Origin: Dichetophora obliterata
Taxonomy: Eukaryota > Arthropoda > Insecta > Diptera > Sciomyzidae
Reading direction: 5' to 3'
Assembly: GCA_963920525.1 (NCBI GenBank)
Contig: OY986439.1
Coordinates: 215,067,000 to 215,130,999 of the forward strand
Length of the DNA stretch: 64,000 nucleotides
The notes below the pieces were generated by a model that saw nothing but the letters and a program-made list of their open reading frames with translations, had not been told where the DNA came from and made no database searches. The translations under genes were made by a program, and so were the position numbers. Positions 1 through 11,423 of the stretch are shown here, piece by piece. How positions within the stretch are numbered: the stretch's first letter is position 1; each line of letters begins with the position of its first letter.

Positions 1-974
1 AAAACAGGCCACAATACTGCAAACAAACTTATCGACCGATTTCAATTTTTTTTTATCTGTTTGTAATGTAATTTTACTCATCTTTTACCAAAATGAGCAA
101 CTTTGAAAAATTTGTCTGCTTTTTACACACAAAAATATAGTAAAAAATAACGTGCATTTTCGGTATTTTTTGCCACGATTCATAATTTCTATAATGTTAA
201 ATATTTTCAGTCCATTTTGCTAAAAGATGTGCATTCAAGGGTCTATGTTCGAATGAATTTTTATTTTTATTTTTCAGACAATGTGGAGCCGAGATATGAT
301 GTGGCCCGATTTGCACCTGCTTTTAAGCACACCATCTTTACATATACAAAATAAATGTAAAATTAACATGCAAATAAAATTGTTCCCATATGTTATAAAC
401 TTTTCTGGAAAACATCTTCCGTTAAATTTTAGGCTGTTATTTTAAGTTTACCATCTTTTTAAGAGATATATTAGTAACTGTAGTATACAATATAATTTTT
501 TACAGGAAAAAATTTCTAGTTCAATCTGACTTTACAGTTTTGCAAATAAAGGGGACAATATATCCTTCAATACTCGATTTACATGTCATAACCATTTAAA
601 ACTTAAATTGCCATTATCTTTAAAACTCATTTTTGAGTTTGTAAGATAAGTAAGATTTTCCAGTAAGACTACGATATAAAATTGGGCTATGCGACAAATG
701 GCCTCAAAGCAAAAAATGAAAAATGGCCTATAATTTTATATGGAGCATAACAACACGAAAAATTGGGGACATATTTTTTGGGGGCCATTTTTCTTTTTCG
801 GTGTGGGGCTATTTTTCAAATTGAAATTAGACACACAAATTTGAAATCTAAAAATTTGTTGTTTACATTGTAATACATAAAAAACAATTAAGTAAAAATG
901 TATGCACATTTGTTGGGAAATATTTCAGTTTTTATATGTTGGCTTATTGGGAGTTACTGCCTTTTAAATGGTTA
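1..974. other. A+T-rich non-coding spacer
   Basis: No open frame, RNA gene or clear element is supported here. The stretch is A+T-rich. Words such as 'aatggcctcaaagc' (about 697) and 'ctgaggccattttt' (about 1871) suggest that 690-1895 may be one old, diverged repeat, but I could not define its ends. Confidence 0.5.
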
Positions 975-1016
975 GCCCTTGTACGAAATGTTATTTTTAG
1001 CATACCGTACAAGGGC
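975..1016. repeat. Small perfect hairpin, 11-bp arms
   Basis: The arm gcccttgtacg (975-985) is the exact reverse complement of cgtacaagggc (1006-1016), with a 20-base loop. It lies in A+T-rich spacer with no gene next to it, so a terminator role is not implied. It may be a piece of a small transposon. Confidence 0.6.
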
Positions 1017-1363
1017 AAATCATTTTGTTATAAAAAGTGCGATTTTTCAAAAAATGTTTTCCCTGCGGTCCTTTTATTTACGTTGAATTAACGAAAATCT
1101 TCTTAAAAAAAAGAGTCACAAGGAAACATTTAAAAAACTCGCCTTGCATAGATCTTAAGGTGTGCAATGAATAATAATAAGGTGTGCAATAATTATCCTT
1201 ACTGTAGATGTGAGGTAGATGATACATTAAATGTGCATGTTTAATATTTGAGGCCATTTTCTTTAAAATGAAATTTTGTAAAAGAAACTAGAGGTCTAGA
1301 GCAAAATGCATTGCGACACAGAAGTAACCTTCCTTAAGGACAAACACCTGGCACTCATTTAAA

Positions 1364-1760
1364 TGCATGAATCGTCCTTATCTGATATGTAGTTTTGATT
1401 TTAGGGCGAATTCATGGCAAAAAAATAAAAAAAATAAAAATTGACAAAAAAGGACATATGAAATTAACATGAAATCTAATTTTTAAAATTCTTCCAAGGA
1501 TACAGTCTTTTGGACAGTAGCTTAACGAACATTTTGATGCATAAATCGTCCTTTTATGATCTGTAATTTAGGAATTATGGCTAAAAAACCAAAAGAAATC
1601 ACAAAAAATGACGTAGAAAACTATGATTCTTGTGAAAAATTTTTAAACTAAGATTCTTGAAAATTATATATATGTATATATGTATTAGAAACAATTTGGT
1701 GCATAAATCGTCCTTGTAGGATGTATGGTTTGGGAGTTACGACGAAAACCATATTTTTCT
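1364..1760. repeat. Three diverged direct repeats, period 162-174 bp
   Basis: The core TGCATRAATCGTCCTT occurs at 1364, 1538 and 1700. Each copy is followed by a related tail (rtatgtag/ctgtaattt/gtatggtttggga, then a GCGAATT/ATTATGGC/GTTACGAC word). Divergence suggests an old tandem duplication or internal repeats of a decayed mobile element. Confidence 0.55.
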
Positions 1761-2310
1761 TTTTTATTTCAGTTTGGGGCTAAATTTCATTTTATTTATT
1801 TAATAAATAGTGGGAAAATATTTCATATTAAAAATAGGATTTTTAAAATTTTTCGTTTTTAAGCCATTATCCTGAGGCCATTTTTCACAGAGCCATAAAA
1901 GTGGTTTTTTTACTCTCTTTTTTTACGAACTTATACATATTTACTAAAAAATATTCATCAATCTATGAAGCCGCGAAGGAGCTTCATACATTGCCAATTT
2001 AACGACGCTCTCTCTTTTACTAAGTCTTGTTTTTTATTTTTTTTATATGCAAGAAAAATGGAGTAATTGTGTTGCTTAAATTCTAAACTTGGAAAAATAT
2101 GAAAAAATTTAAAACATTTTTTCATATAAGTATCTATTTAAAAAACCATCTTGTGGATAATGTGTATGAAGAAAACCAGAGAGTTTGGCTGATTGTACTC
2201 AATAAATTAGCTTTATACTTGAGCAATATTGCTCTAGTATACTGTAGCTAAAATACTGTAGCGGGACAGTGAATGAATGAAATTCACTAAAGAAGTCAGC
2301 TTAAAACAAT

Positions 2311-2326
2311 GGGGGGGGGGGGGGGG
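2311..2326 (+). repeat. Poly-G run of 16
   Basis: Sixteen uninterrupted G residues, unusual in this A+T-rich window. The tract can form G-quadruplex-like structure and its length is prone to sequencing error. Confidence 0.9.
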
Positions 2327-2689
2327 CTGAGGGAGTTGGAGGGCTGTCAAGCACCGCAGACATGTGTTTGCGTATCTGTGTGTGCTCAGAGCATAACAAA
2401 GCATAGTATAGGTAATGCGAAAAAAACATGTCGTACAAGATAAGATTGAAGTGGAAACTTGGGCGAGGGTTGAAAAAACAAATGCCGGCACTTTTTAATA
2501 GGTGGTATATCGTTGGAGGGGGCGTATATTTGTATATCGGTCAAGCGGCTAGCAAAGCATTTTTACTTAATTATATGTACTTTCTTAATGGCTATTATTT
2601 TAATGCATCAATTAAGTTGATGGTTTTGAGAACTGCTCAAAACTATAGCTATTGTAGTTAAAGGTTACTCACAGAGCTTTAGCCGGCTG

Positions 2690-3160
2690 TGAGTGTGTTA
2701 GTTAGCATGAGAGTGAGTGTGTGTGTGTGTGTGTGGTGTTCTAAAAGCCGGTTGATAATAAAAATTAGGTTCCCATTAGATGAATGAGCACAAAATTTAT
2801 TTGAGTAGAGCGTACCTTTTTGTGTGTGTTCATGCAGCACTGTGTTTTGAGTGAGTGCGAGTGTGAGTGTAAGCGTGAGTGAAGATTGTTTGTGAATATT
2901 CGTGTTAGTGACTGTTTGTTTAGGTTTATGTGTTGTGTGTGTGCGTACCGTTTTTCGGCATTTTCTGCATGTTTTCATTTTCAATGATTTTTGTTTTATC
3001 TTTTTTTTTATTTCTTTTAAATTGGCTCTTTTTGGGCAACATTTCAGTGTGTTGCTGTTGAGTGCGAGCACAAGTGTGTGATTGAGAGTGTGAGTTTTTG
3101 AGGACTGTGAGTGCGAGTGGCTTGCGTTTGTATTTGTGTTAGTGTGTGCGCGCTCTGGAT
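2690..3160 (+). repeat. GT-rich cryptically simple tract
   Basis: Interspersed TGAGTGTG, (TG)n and GTGAGTGCGAG words, including a pure (GT)n run near 2715-2736. Open frames across it (2679-3323 minus, 3139-3333 minus) translate as low-complexity T/H/N/L tracts and are products of the repeat. GT-rich DNA of this kind is common just upstream of fly promoters. A GAT/TTG trinucleotide patch follows at 3221-3270. Confidence 0.75.
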
Positions 3161-3379
3161 TTGTTTGTTTGTTGGAATTTCTTCTTTGAAATAACAACAG
3201 CAAATTTCGGCAATTCAACGACGATGATGATGATGATGTTGTTGTTATTGTTGTTGCTATTGTTGTTGTCGGCGCTAAGACGACTACATCGAAACGAACG
3301 GAGGGAACACCACCACCGTGCAACCGACGACAACCAAACGGAGTCGAAAAAACTAAAATATTTTTAAGGCCGCAACTTT

Positions 3380-3440
3380 GCTGAGCGCGCTCGTCTGCGT
3401 TCAGTGTCTGAAAACGTTCCTAGCCGAGAGCAACAAACTC
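3380..3440 (+). promoter_or_regulatory. Candidate core promoter with initiator
   Basis: The sequence tTCAGTGtc at 3400-3408 matches the fly initiator TCAGTY, with a putative +1 at A3403. It sits at a shift from simple-sequence DNA to a GC-richer patch (ctgagcgcgctcg) and then to an A-rich leader-like block. I see no TATA box and no convincing DPE at +28 to +33. Position and composition are the main support; the exact start is inference. Confidence 0.35.
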
Positions 3441-4237
3441 GTGTGCGCCTTAACAAAAAAAAAAAAACTAACTCTGTACCGTGCAGTGCCCAGTGCCAGT
3501 GCCTCTTGATTTAAGTTTTGCCTCTATTACTTTATAATTTGTTTTTGTTTTTTTTTCCCTCGTTATTTTCAATGTAAATTTGTCGTCACAAATTTATTTG
3601 TTATAAATTGTTGAAAATTTTAAATTCAACAAACAAAATTACAAAAAAAAAAATAAATAATGAAAATTTAAGTAAAAATTATTCATAAAAATTATCTATA
3701 AAAATTCAAAATTTCAAATTGGAAAATACTGCACCACGAAATTCACGTTTGAGCTCAAGGCCTATGCAAAAAAGTACGTAAGCTATAAAAAGTATAAAAA
3801 AAAGAAAAAACTTACAGATATCACAAACGCAAGAGTATTTGAAAAAAGTGATTAAACCCAAAATAAATCCAGAAACGAAAAAGCTTCTAAATTGAATTGT
3901 GTAAACAGCAACTCAAAATAGTGCACAAAGTTTTGTTCAAACTCTGCAACACTGAGCGAAATTTTGCACATATAAGTTAGCAACAACGACAACAACATTG
4001 CCAAATTGTATTTGCTTTTAGTAAAACTAAAAAACTTGCCGTCAAAAACAAAAAAATCAACGGAATTGTCTTTGAATGAAGCCAAAGAGTTAATTTAAAA
4101 AAAATCCAAAAACAAACTAAAACATCTTTTTTTTTGTTACACTCACTCACTTCACATTCAAGCTCAAAGTCAATGACGCACAGTGGTTTCGTTACATAAA
4201 AAAAGTTGAAAAAAAAATTTGAAGGAGTCGTCGATCA
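3403..4237 (+). other. Candidate non-coding first exon (5' UTR)
   Basis: This A-rich, CAA-rich, stop-rich block resembles dipteran 5' leaders and contains no long reading frame. Two donor-like sites could end it: TAC|GTAAGC after 3777 and ATCA|GTGAGTTT after 4237. I prefer the second because leader-like composition (caacaacgacaacaac) continues to about 4230. It would splice over a roughly 10.5 kb intron to the acceptor at 14711 before the coding exon at 15020. No homology was available, so the link is by position and composition only. Confidence 0.35.
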
Positions 4238-7200
4238 GTGAGTTTGGAATTTGCTATATTCGATCACGGATAAAAAGTTTTAAAATTCGCCCGCAACCAC
4301 GTCTACCTGCAAAACATATAACACAAAAACGCAACACTTTATTTTTAACTCTATTAAAACTATCACAGAGAAAAAATTGTTTTAATCCGTCCACCACGCC
4401 TACTTTCTATATAACATACAAATTTTGTACGGTTTATTTCCTTTCTCTATTGAACCTTTATTCTGCTTGGAGTGGAAAAAAACTTGCTGTTGCAACCTGT
4501 TGCTTCATTAACTTATTTCGTATTAAAAGCAAATATAATTCAAATTTTTTTTTTTTAATTATAAAAAATAGTGCAGTAGAACCTTAGAAATAAGAAGCTG
4601 TTTGTAAATCGGTAATTTCTAATTTCTGAAATCTTCTAAAGAAGATTCTTCTTCGGAGGAAACATTTTAAAAATTTTATTTATAATAATATATTTCTGAA
4701 ATATAACATTTCTGAAAAAATTATATACTGCATAAAAAGAATACATTCACAATGTGTTTACTACTTTATTAAAAATTATGACATAAACAGGCAAGAATAC
4801 TTAATGTTGGAAATATTTAATTATTTTTCTGCACAAAATCAGTGATTGCAGTTTGTTTTTTTTTTTATTTTTTCAAATTTGTTATAACAATATCAGAACT
4901 TAGAGACAACAAGTTTGAAATATGATTAGTCGAAACAACATTACTTTTTACGAAAAAATAAAAATGAAACTAATATTCTAGGAAAATAAGAACACAATCT
5001 TCTAATATCAGTACCTTCATGTTTTTTAAGTACTACTTCTAATTTCTGGATAATTCTAATTTTTGAGGCTTCTAATCTCTGAGGTTCTACTGTTTATGAA
5101 TTTTGAATTTGTTATTTTATATCACAATTGAAAATATTTTTAAATTTGCGCAGAACCACGCAAATCTTCCATGTAACACAAAAGCACATATAACACATAA
5201 AGTTTTTTGGTATATGAGTTTTTTTATCACAAAAAAATAGTTTTAAAATCCGCACAAAATCACGCCCACCACCCATATTACACAAAAATTAAAAGTGTTT
5301 TATTTCTTTCTTTATTGAAATAAAATCCAAAAAACATATAAATAAATACAAGTGTACACTAAAAAAACCTTTCAGTTGCGCCCATCTCACATAAAAAATG
5401 TTCACCTACATTTGTTCTTATATATGTAACTTTCAATGAGGCATAACGTCTAAAAATGGAAATAAAGTAGCGGCATGTCGTCGCAGAATAATATTTTTTA
5501 GTACACATGCGTTTTATTATCATTGATTTTAAAAATGACAAAAAATAATTTTATATTTTTTTTAACCTTATTCTGTATGATTATGCTTTTACTCTTTTGT
5601 TCGTTAAAAAAGGTACACAGCTGCGAGTAGATACTTTTTCCTTATGTTTAATAAATAAATATATTTAATAAATATGGATATTCCAAGATTATGTTTTTCT
5701 TTTTAAATATATAAACCTTCAATTAATTTCGCACCATTTGTTGTGGTGCACCAAACTTTGGAAACTATAAAAAAAAAAATTGGTTCTGAACAAAATGAGT
5801 TAAGCAAAATAAAATAGCTATCAAAAAAATATTCACAGATAAAAATAAGGTTTTTTGAATATACGAAAATATTACACTAAAAAAATTGCATTGTATAAAA
5901 GCAATTATGTCAAAGCAGTATACAACTGAATATTAAAATACAGAATTGTTACGAAAGCAATGTTGCCATACTTTTGGGCAGATAGAACAGTTTTTTAACT
6001 TTTTTTTTAAAGGTAGGCATACAGGTATTTTTTATCTAGTTTTTTTTTTAAATTTAGTCATTAAAACAATGCTTGCTACTTTTTTAAAAAATATACAAAA
6101 TGTTACTAATAAATGGTATGAAAAAAAACACTTGAAGGTGCTATTATTTTATAAATTATTTTAAAAAATTTCTGCTATACTGTCAGAAAACGTAGTACGT
6201 ATTTTATTCGTTTATTTTTTAATGCATTATTGACTCAAACTCGAAGTCAGAAACAAATTACACAGAGAAACATTTAAAAAATTGCATGGCATACGACAAA
6301 CGATTCCAGATGAATTGTTGGCGAAAATTTCGTAAATAATATCCATTTTAGGCAAAAATATCTTTCCAAAAATATATGTATATATAAAAATATATATAAC
6401 ACAAAAATTTTAGCTTTGAAGGTCGATAAAATCCTTAAAAACTAGACACGACAACGCAAACAGTTTTATGCAAATATTTTAAAGTGCATTTGTTTTAATA
6501 AAAATATATCAAAAGAATTAAAATGGATTGAACGGTCTTAAACAGATATAGCCAAATAATCGGTAAGAGCCGTTTTTAAAATTTTTGCCTTTTACTCCTA
6601 CACTCGAGCTGGTGGAGAGAACTAGACATAATTTCTAAAATTAGTGCCCAAAATTTATTTAGTATTGATTATCGTACATTGTGCAACTTTTTAAAAAGGG
6701 CCATTTTGTTCTTCTGTGTTATTTATAGTTTAATTTATCTTAGTGTAGGATTCTTTGAAGAAAAAAATGTTTAAATAAAAAAATCAAAGTGTGTGTACAA
6801 GTTTCGAAAAGTCATCAGAAATTGCGAAAAAGTTTAGTGATGAAATATTGCTTCTTTTCTTCAACAACGTCATAACTCACAGAAATGATTTTTATCCCAA
6901 AAGCATTTTAAATTTAAAGCAGACTCTAGAAATTGCTTCATTTCCTTCAAATTATTGCATAAAAACGAAATATGCCATTTGGTAATCCATAATTATATCA
7001 GGAAAATATCTTAAAGTGAAGTAGTCACAAAATCCACTCTCACGAGGGTAATGATATAATATCAATCACGAAACAACAAACGTTTCTGCATAACTAAGAC
7101 GATTTTTCCATTTTTTGGATTATATTATTGAAGAAAACAAGCGATGTAAACTTTAATTTAGTTATAACAAAAATGTTATGTTTTAGATTTCATGCAATTA

Positions 7201-7450
7201 ATGATTGAATTAACAACAGGAATGATTTACATAATTTTTTTGATTATAAAAAATTACAGCATTAATATTTTGAAAATTATGTAACTTGCTCCACTTGATC
7301 TCAAAAATATTGGAATTTTTCCGCTAATTATTTCAACTGTGTTTGTTAATTGTTATGTTCGGCTAATTTTACTTAATATTAAAAAATTTGATAGTTCTAA
7401 TTATTAATTTAATATGCATATGTTATATGAAATGCAACTGCGAAAATATA
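4238..7450 (+). other. Putative intron 1, A+T-rich part
   Basis: A+T-rich non-coding DNA with no supported gene. Short open frames at 4219, 5359, 5946 and 6791 lack recognisable motifs and have low-complexity composition. It contains one copy of a dispersed repeat, listed separately. Confidence 0.5.
4461..4540 (+). repeat. Unclassified dispersed repeat, copy 1 (partial)
   Basis: The core aacttgctgttgcaacctgt-tgcttcattaacttatttcg with the nearby 'ctgcttgg' matches copies at 10888-11085 and 47243-47390, and a shorter tail at 40428-40485. No protein motif is visible. Copies are all in the same orientation. The family is not recognised. Confidence 0.6.
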
Positions 7451-7583
7451 AGGGCAATTCACGATCTTGGGACATCGTTGCAAACAAAAAGCATATGTTG
7501 TAAAAGCTTTTCAATGTTTTTTGTTTTTGTAAAAGCTGTTTATTTTGCATTTGCAACGATGCAACAAAATCGTGAATTGCCCT
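7451..7583. mobile_element. Short palindromic MITE, 133 bp
   Basis: The left end AGGGCAATTCACGAT is matched exactly by ATCGTGAATTGCCCT at the right end. The arms continue imperfectly (catcgttgcaaa versus tttgcaacgatg) around a T-rich centre. It encodes nothing. Flanks (aatata / atagaa) allow a TA-type target duplication but are ambiguous. The open frame 7388-7636 is a passenger across it. Confidence 0.75.
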
Positions 7584-9263
7584 ATAGAATTTTTGAAATT
7601 CAGGGTTTTTTCTCTAGCACTCGAGGTATTTTCTAAAAATGACAGGTTTTTCAAAAACTTTATTGCAACACTGTTTGAAACATGCTAGCAATGTAGCGAC
7701 TTTTACCGTTCGTCAACAAAAATTGAGCAGATTTATCTAAGAAATTCTTTTTAACCATATGATATTGCAACAATTCCAAATTGAAATTCGCAACATGAAA
7801 AATCGCAACCTGAAAAAGATGTTTTGATTCGTGCGGCTTTAAAACCACTGTGCGGTGTGCGGCTTTGAGTGCATTCGTATGCGTGTTGCCCAAATTATTT
7901 CTCATTGTTTTGGCTTTGCATGTGTGTGTGTGTGTGAGTGTGTAAGGCTTAGTATCTCTGTATAGAAGCAGTTCTTTTTTTTATTGCTTTATGTTATAGT
8001 TTGTTTTTTTAGGTCTCTTCTCACGGCTGCTGCTGCTGCCATACTTGATGTTTTTCTAAGAATTTTAAGGCAGCATTTCTTAAGTTTTTGTTGTTTTTAT
8101 ATGGTTTTTTTTTATATATATTTTTCGTTGTGTTAATCGCGCCACTTGAAAAAAAAGCAGCAGCAACAGAAAAAGAATTTACTAAAAAGCACTAAATGGC
8201 TGCCATCTTTGTCGCCATTGTTGTGTTTAGAAGTTTAGCTAAGCTATTTTTTTTTTCTTCGCTTAAGCTTTGCTATGCATTTTGAGCTTTATTAACGAAT
8301 TGAAAGTTTTAAGTAAATAAAACTATCACCGGCTTCATTTCTAAATTGACATTTCGTGACAGTTACGTGTCAAGAGCAGTTGTTGCAACGCAATGACGTC
8401 ATTGCTGCGCTGACGTCATGCAAGCATGACGAAGTGCATTCAAGCCCATAAATCGTCAGAAAATCATGTTTTTTTTTGCCAATTTTACAAACTTTTATTG
8501 TTAAATGTGTGTGAGGTTTTTTGCTATCGTCATCTTTGCATAAAATTTTTTTTTGTTCTCTATGCTGACAAGTACATTAACAAAAACCAAAAACACAAAC
8601 ACACGCTGTAAACACAAACACTAATACACTTCGCAACAGCATAAGACCATTAAATTTTTTTTATTTATTCCGCATACAACCCTGTCTGTTTGTCTCTTTT
8701 TTTAAATACATACTCACGCACAGTTTAACATATATATTTTTACAAATTTAGCTATAGCAACAATCATAATATTGCTAAACTTTTTGCTAAATGTTATTCG
8801 TTTGTTGTTGGCGTTGTTGTTGTTGTTCTTGTTGTTGTTTTTATTTATATTCTTCCACGCACTGCCTGCCGGCTTGCCTAAACAATGCGTTAGCAGCAAG
8901 TCGAAAAAAAACAAATTTTTCTAAACTTTACAACGTCATCATTTAAAGCTCTTTTTTCTGGTTTTTTTCTCTCTCTATCTATAGAGATATATATGTTTTT
9001 TAAGTGTATCCATTAAATCGGCATTTTGCTGTTGTTGTTGGCAAACAATTTGCAATAATATAAAAAACAACAACAACGAGAACTGGGCAGTTCTTATTAT
9101 ATTTTAATTAATTATGTACGCACATAATTTCGATTAGCGCTTTAAGCTGACCAGGCGGTAGATATTAGAAAAGTGAAATCATTTGGGTTGTTCGAAAAGA
9201 AATTTAAATTTTTCTTGTAAGCACTGGCGCGAGCCCGACCTAAGGAAACAAGCATGTTATTAT
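7584..9263 (+). other. Putative intron 1, non-coding with simple repeats
   Basis: No supported exon. Contents include a (TG)n run at about 7919-7942, TTG trinucleotide patches at 8797-8837 and 9027-9040, and a pair of CRE sites described separately. CAA/TTG tracts of this sort are common in fly introns. Confidence 0.5.
8390..8418. promoter_or_regulatory. Paired consensus CRE sites (TGACGTCA x2)
   Basis: Two perfect TGACGTCA palindromes lie at 8394-8401 and 8411-8418, 17 bp start to start. The first is the centre of a 16-bp perfect palindrome (8390-8405). TGACGTCA is the consensus for CREB/ATF bZIP dimers. A half site, catgacg, follows at 8427. Two full sites this close are unlikely by chance in A+T-rich DNA. 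An intronic enhancer is an inference. Confidence 0.55.
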
Positions 9264-10534
9264 TAGGGAAGTCAATCCCGGGATCCCAGATGATTTAAGC
9301 CCCTTTAAATCCCGGGATTTTTATATAAAATATTTGTATTACAGATATTCATGTAAATTTAATTGAAGTTTGTTGATATGAATATAGAATTAGAAAAACC
9401 TTTTATTGAGGCTCAAAAATATTTTTATTACATGAGTGCGAATCACTGGAGCAAAGACTTTGCAAAGCTTCAGAAGAACTTGCAACACCGGGAAGTCAGC
9501 TTTGTATTTCAAAATTTTCAGATATTCTGACTTCGGAAATAGTTTTGTTTTGTGGTGAAGGCAATTGTAATCGGAACTCACAAATTGCTTACGACTATCG
9601 TACAACTATTTCTCCAACTAGCATAGAATCAGAACGGTGCTTTTCATCAGCGGGTTATATTTGGAATAATATCCGAATAAAACTCAGCAATGAAAAATAA
9701 GACGCGTTGATTAGCTTAACGTATTACTTTAAAAATCAAAATAACAAATTTAATTTTAAAAAGTCTCTTCCAACCTTATTTAGCCATAAACACAAAAAAA
9801 CATGAAGACAGTGACTAAAAAAATGTTTATTAACATTTATGTAATAATACCTTAAACTGTTCTGCATTTTATTTTTTTATATTTTTTGTTCTTTAAATTA
9901 AAACAATTTGCTTATCACTAGTATTATTTTAGTTTTTTTGTGTTTAACAATAAGGATATTCACAATTGTGTTGTATTCTGGCATTGTGTTTTTTTTCCAT
10001 AGTTGAACCCCACAATTATGAGCAATTTCTAAAATAAAATTTGTGTTTGGGAACCTCCCATTGTAGCTCCTTGTTATTATGCAAATAAATTAACTATCCA
10101 ATTTGATATACTTTATTAATATATGGCATAAAAAGTTAAACTTGCATTTTGAGCTTCTTCCATTTTTATAATTAGAAAATAACTGGCAACCAATCAGTTG
10201 TTTATTAAACTTTAAACATCACTTTCGTTAAACATATCATTGAGCTACTTAAAATGACCATACTTTTGGTTTTTAGAGATGTCATGTAAAACAACAGAAA
10301 GTATAGAACCGCTCGGTAAAGTGTGGTATCAACACCACGGGGTTTTTTAACTACACTAAAAGCAACGCAGTTGTGAGTACCCTTAATGTGTTTTGTTTTG
10401 TTTTGTTTTTGTTACTTTATAAATGAATGAATTAACATTTTTTAGTTTCAAGTAATAAATAATAAAAAATTATATTGAAAATCTCAATCCCGGGATCCCA
10501 AAACCGAGAAAAGCTTCCGGGATTAGACTCCCTA
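9264..10534 (+). mobile_element. hAT-superfamily transposon, degenerate, full length
   Basis: Imperfect terminal inverted repeats TAGGGAAGTCAATCCCGGGA (left) and TAGGGAGTCTAATCCCGGAA (right, reverse complement) bound 1271 bp. The flanking 8-bp duplication GTTATTAT (9256-9263 and 10535-10542) is perfect, as expected for hAT. Near both ends the motif TCAATCCCGGGATCCCA recurs (9271 and 10487), with a third ATCCCGGGAT at 9309; such subterminal motifs often bind hAT transposases. Only the C-terminal end of a transposase remains, so the copy is internally deleted and non-autonomous. Confidence 0.88.
9413..9745 (+). pseudogene. hAT transposase C-terminal remnant (dimerisation region)
   Basis: Inside the 1271-bp hAT element, the plus strand from 9615 reads PTSIESERCFSSAGYI then WNNIRIKLSNEK, a stop and DALISL. 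This matches the hATC dimerisation signature (PxSsxxSERxFSxAGxI...NRLsxexvdaLvfL). An in-frame stop follows NEK, and upstream sequence back to about 9413 is broken by stops. The catalytic core and N-terminal BED finger are missing. It cannot encode a working transposase. Confidence 0.82.
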
Positions 10535-10562
10535 GTTATTATGTCTACACATAAAACATCTT

Positions 10563-10794
10563 GGCTCTCATCACGTATGACGAGAATCGTTTGATGATTT
10601 CGTTTCAGCGATACTTTGACATCACGTAACCTTTAATTTTATATATCGTCTAAGCAATATCGTTTTCCTAGCTTCATGTATGGCAAACAACTGTCAAATG
10701 ATATAGTCGAAACGATTGCTTGGCAAGATAGTAGTTGAATATGTGATAGTATCGTTCAAACGATAGTCGTTTTAAAAGCTACGTGATTAGAGCC
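10563..10794. mobile_element. MITE with GGCTCTMATCACGTA ends, 232 bp
   Basis: The left end GGCTCTCATCACGTA (10563) and right end TACGTGATTAGAGCC (to 10794) form a 15-bp inverted repeat with one mismatch. Inner blocks pair loosely (atcgtttgatgat with atcgttcaaacgat). No coding capacity. Flanks share only TT, so the target duplication and superfamily are unclear. Confidence 0.65.
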
Positions 10795-10887
10795 TTGAAT
10801 TTTTGCTTTTGCAAAGTAGTAGAAAAAACATTACTTTGAAGGCGGCATACAGAACAATAATTCTGTTTTGATTTAACAGAAGGAGTT

Positions 10888-11085
10888 TGTATAAGCTTAT
10901 CAAAGTGGATGGTACTGCAGAAACCACAGAAAACTAATGAAGAGCTGATGTAGCTATCAAAGAAATAGTCTGTCTAGTTTGCTTGGTGGTTTGTTCGGCA
11001 AAGAACTTGTTGTTGTTGCAACCTGTTGCTTCATGAACTTATTTGGCGTTAAGCTCAAATATAATTCTTAAAATATTTATATTTT
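10888..11085 (+). repeat. Unclassified dispersed repeat, copy 2 (longest)
   Basis: Shares gtataagcttatcaaagtgg, ctgtctagtttgcttggtgg and GTTGCAACCTGTTGCTTCAT with the copy at 47243-47390. The tail aacttatttggcgttaagct-caaatata recurs at 40445-40480 and 4510-4530. It has no long open frame and no obvious ends. It may be the conserved part of a SINE-like or non-autonomous element. Confidence 0.65.
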
Positions 11086-11176
11086 TTTAGAATAATATTA
11101 TTAATAATAATATTAATGGAAGGTCATTTTCTTAAAATTTATAAATATTTTATTGAATTATGCAGGATGACCCAGA

Positions 11177-11423
11177 CTTAGAGGACAGTCAAGTGGGTGT
11201 TGAATCCTCGTGATGAGGCGAGCAAAAAATTGTATGGATGGGATGGTCGCAAACGATCCCCTCGGGAGTTAGAAGATGGAAAAAATGGATTCAAACGTAA
11301 TGGTACCTATTATTTTTTCCATCTCCTAACTCCCTACGAGTTCGTTTGTGACTACCCCCACCCAAACAATTTTTTTGCTAGTCTCATTACGAGGAATGAT
11401 CCCCCGCTTGATTGTCTTTTAAG
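11177..11423. mobile_element. Foldback element, about 110-bp arms
   Basis: The arm 11177-11286 pairs with 11312-11423 around a 25-base loop. The best block is gggagttagaagatggaaaaaat against attttttccatctcctaactccc; outer parts (cttagaggacagtcaagtggg, aatcctcgtgatgag) also pair. Arms are roughly 80% complementary by eye. The open frame 11197-11478 runs through both arms and is not a gene. If transcribed it would form a long hairpin RNA. Confidence 0.75.

Noticed and set aside
241..353. Possible exon after the tract ttttatttttatttttcag at about 259-278
   Set aside because: The acceptor-like tract is followed by a short frame (about 20 codons) with a stop and no donor or motif; similar text may belong to a repeat.
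1861..1895. Pairing of 'ctgaggccattttt' with words near 697-730 as element ends
   Set aside because: Too short and diverged to define inverted ends with confidence.
2679..3333. 214- and 64-codon minus-strand frames
   Set aside because: Low-complexity T/H/N/S and L/N tracts produced by GT-rich and trinucleotide repeats; no motif and no splice context.
4219..4587. 122-codon plus frame
   Set aside because: It crosses the candidate donor at 4238 and a dispersed repeat, with no motif.
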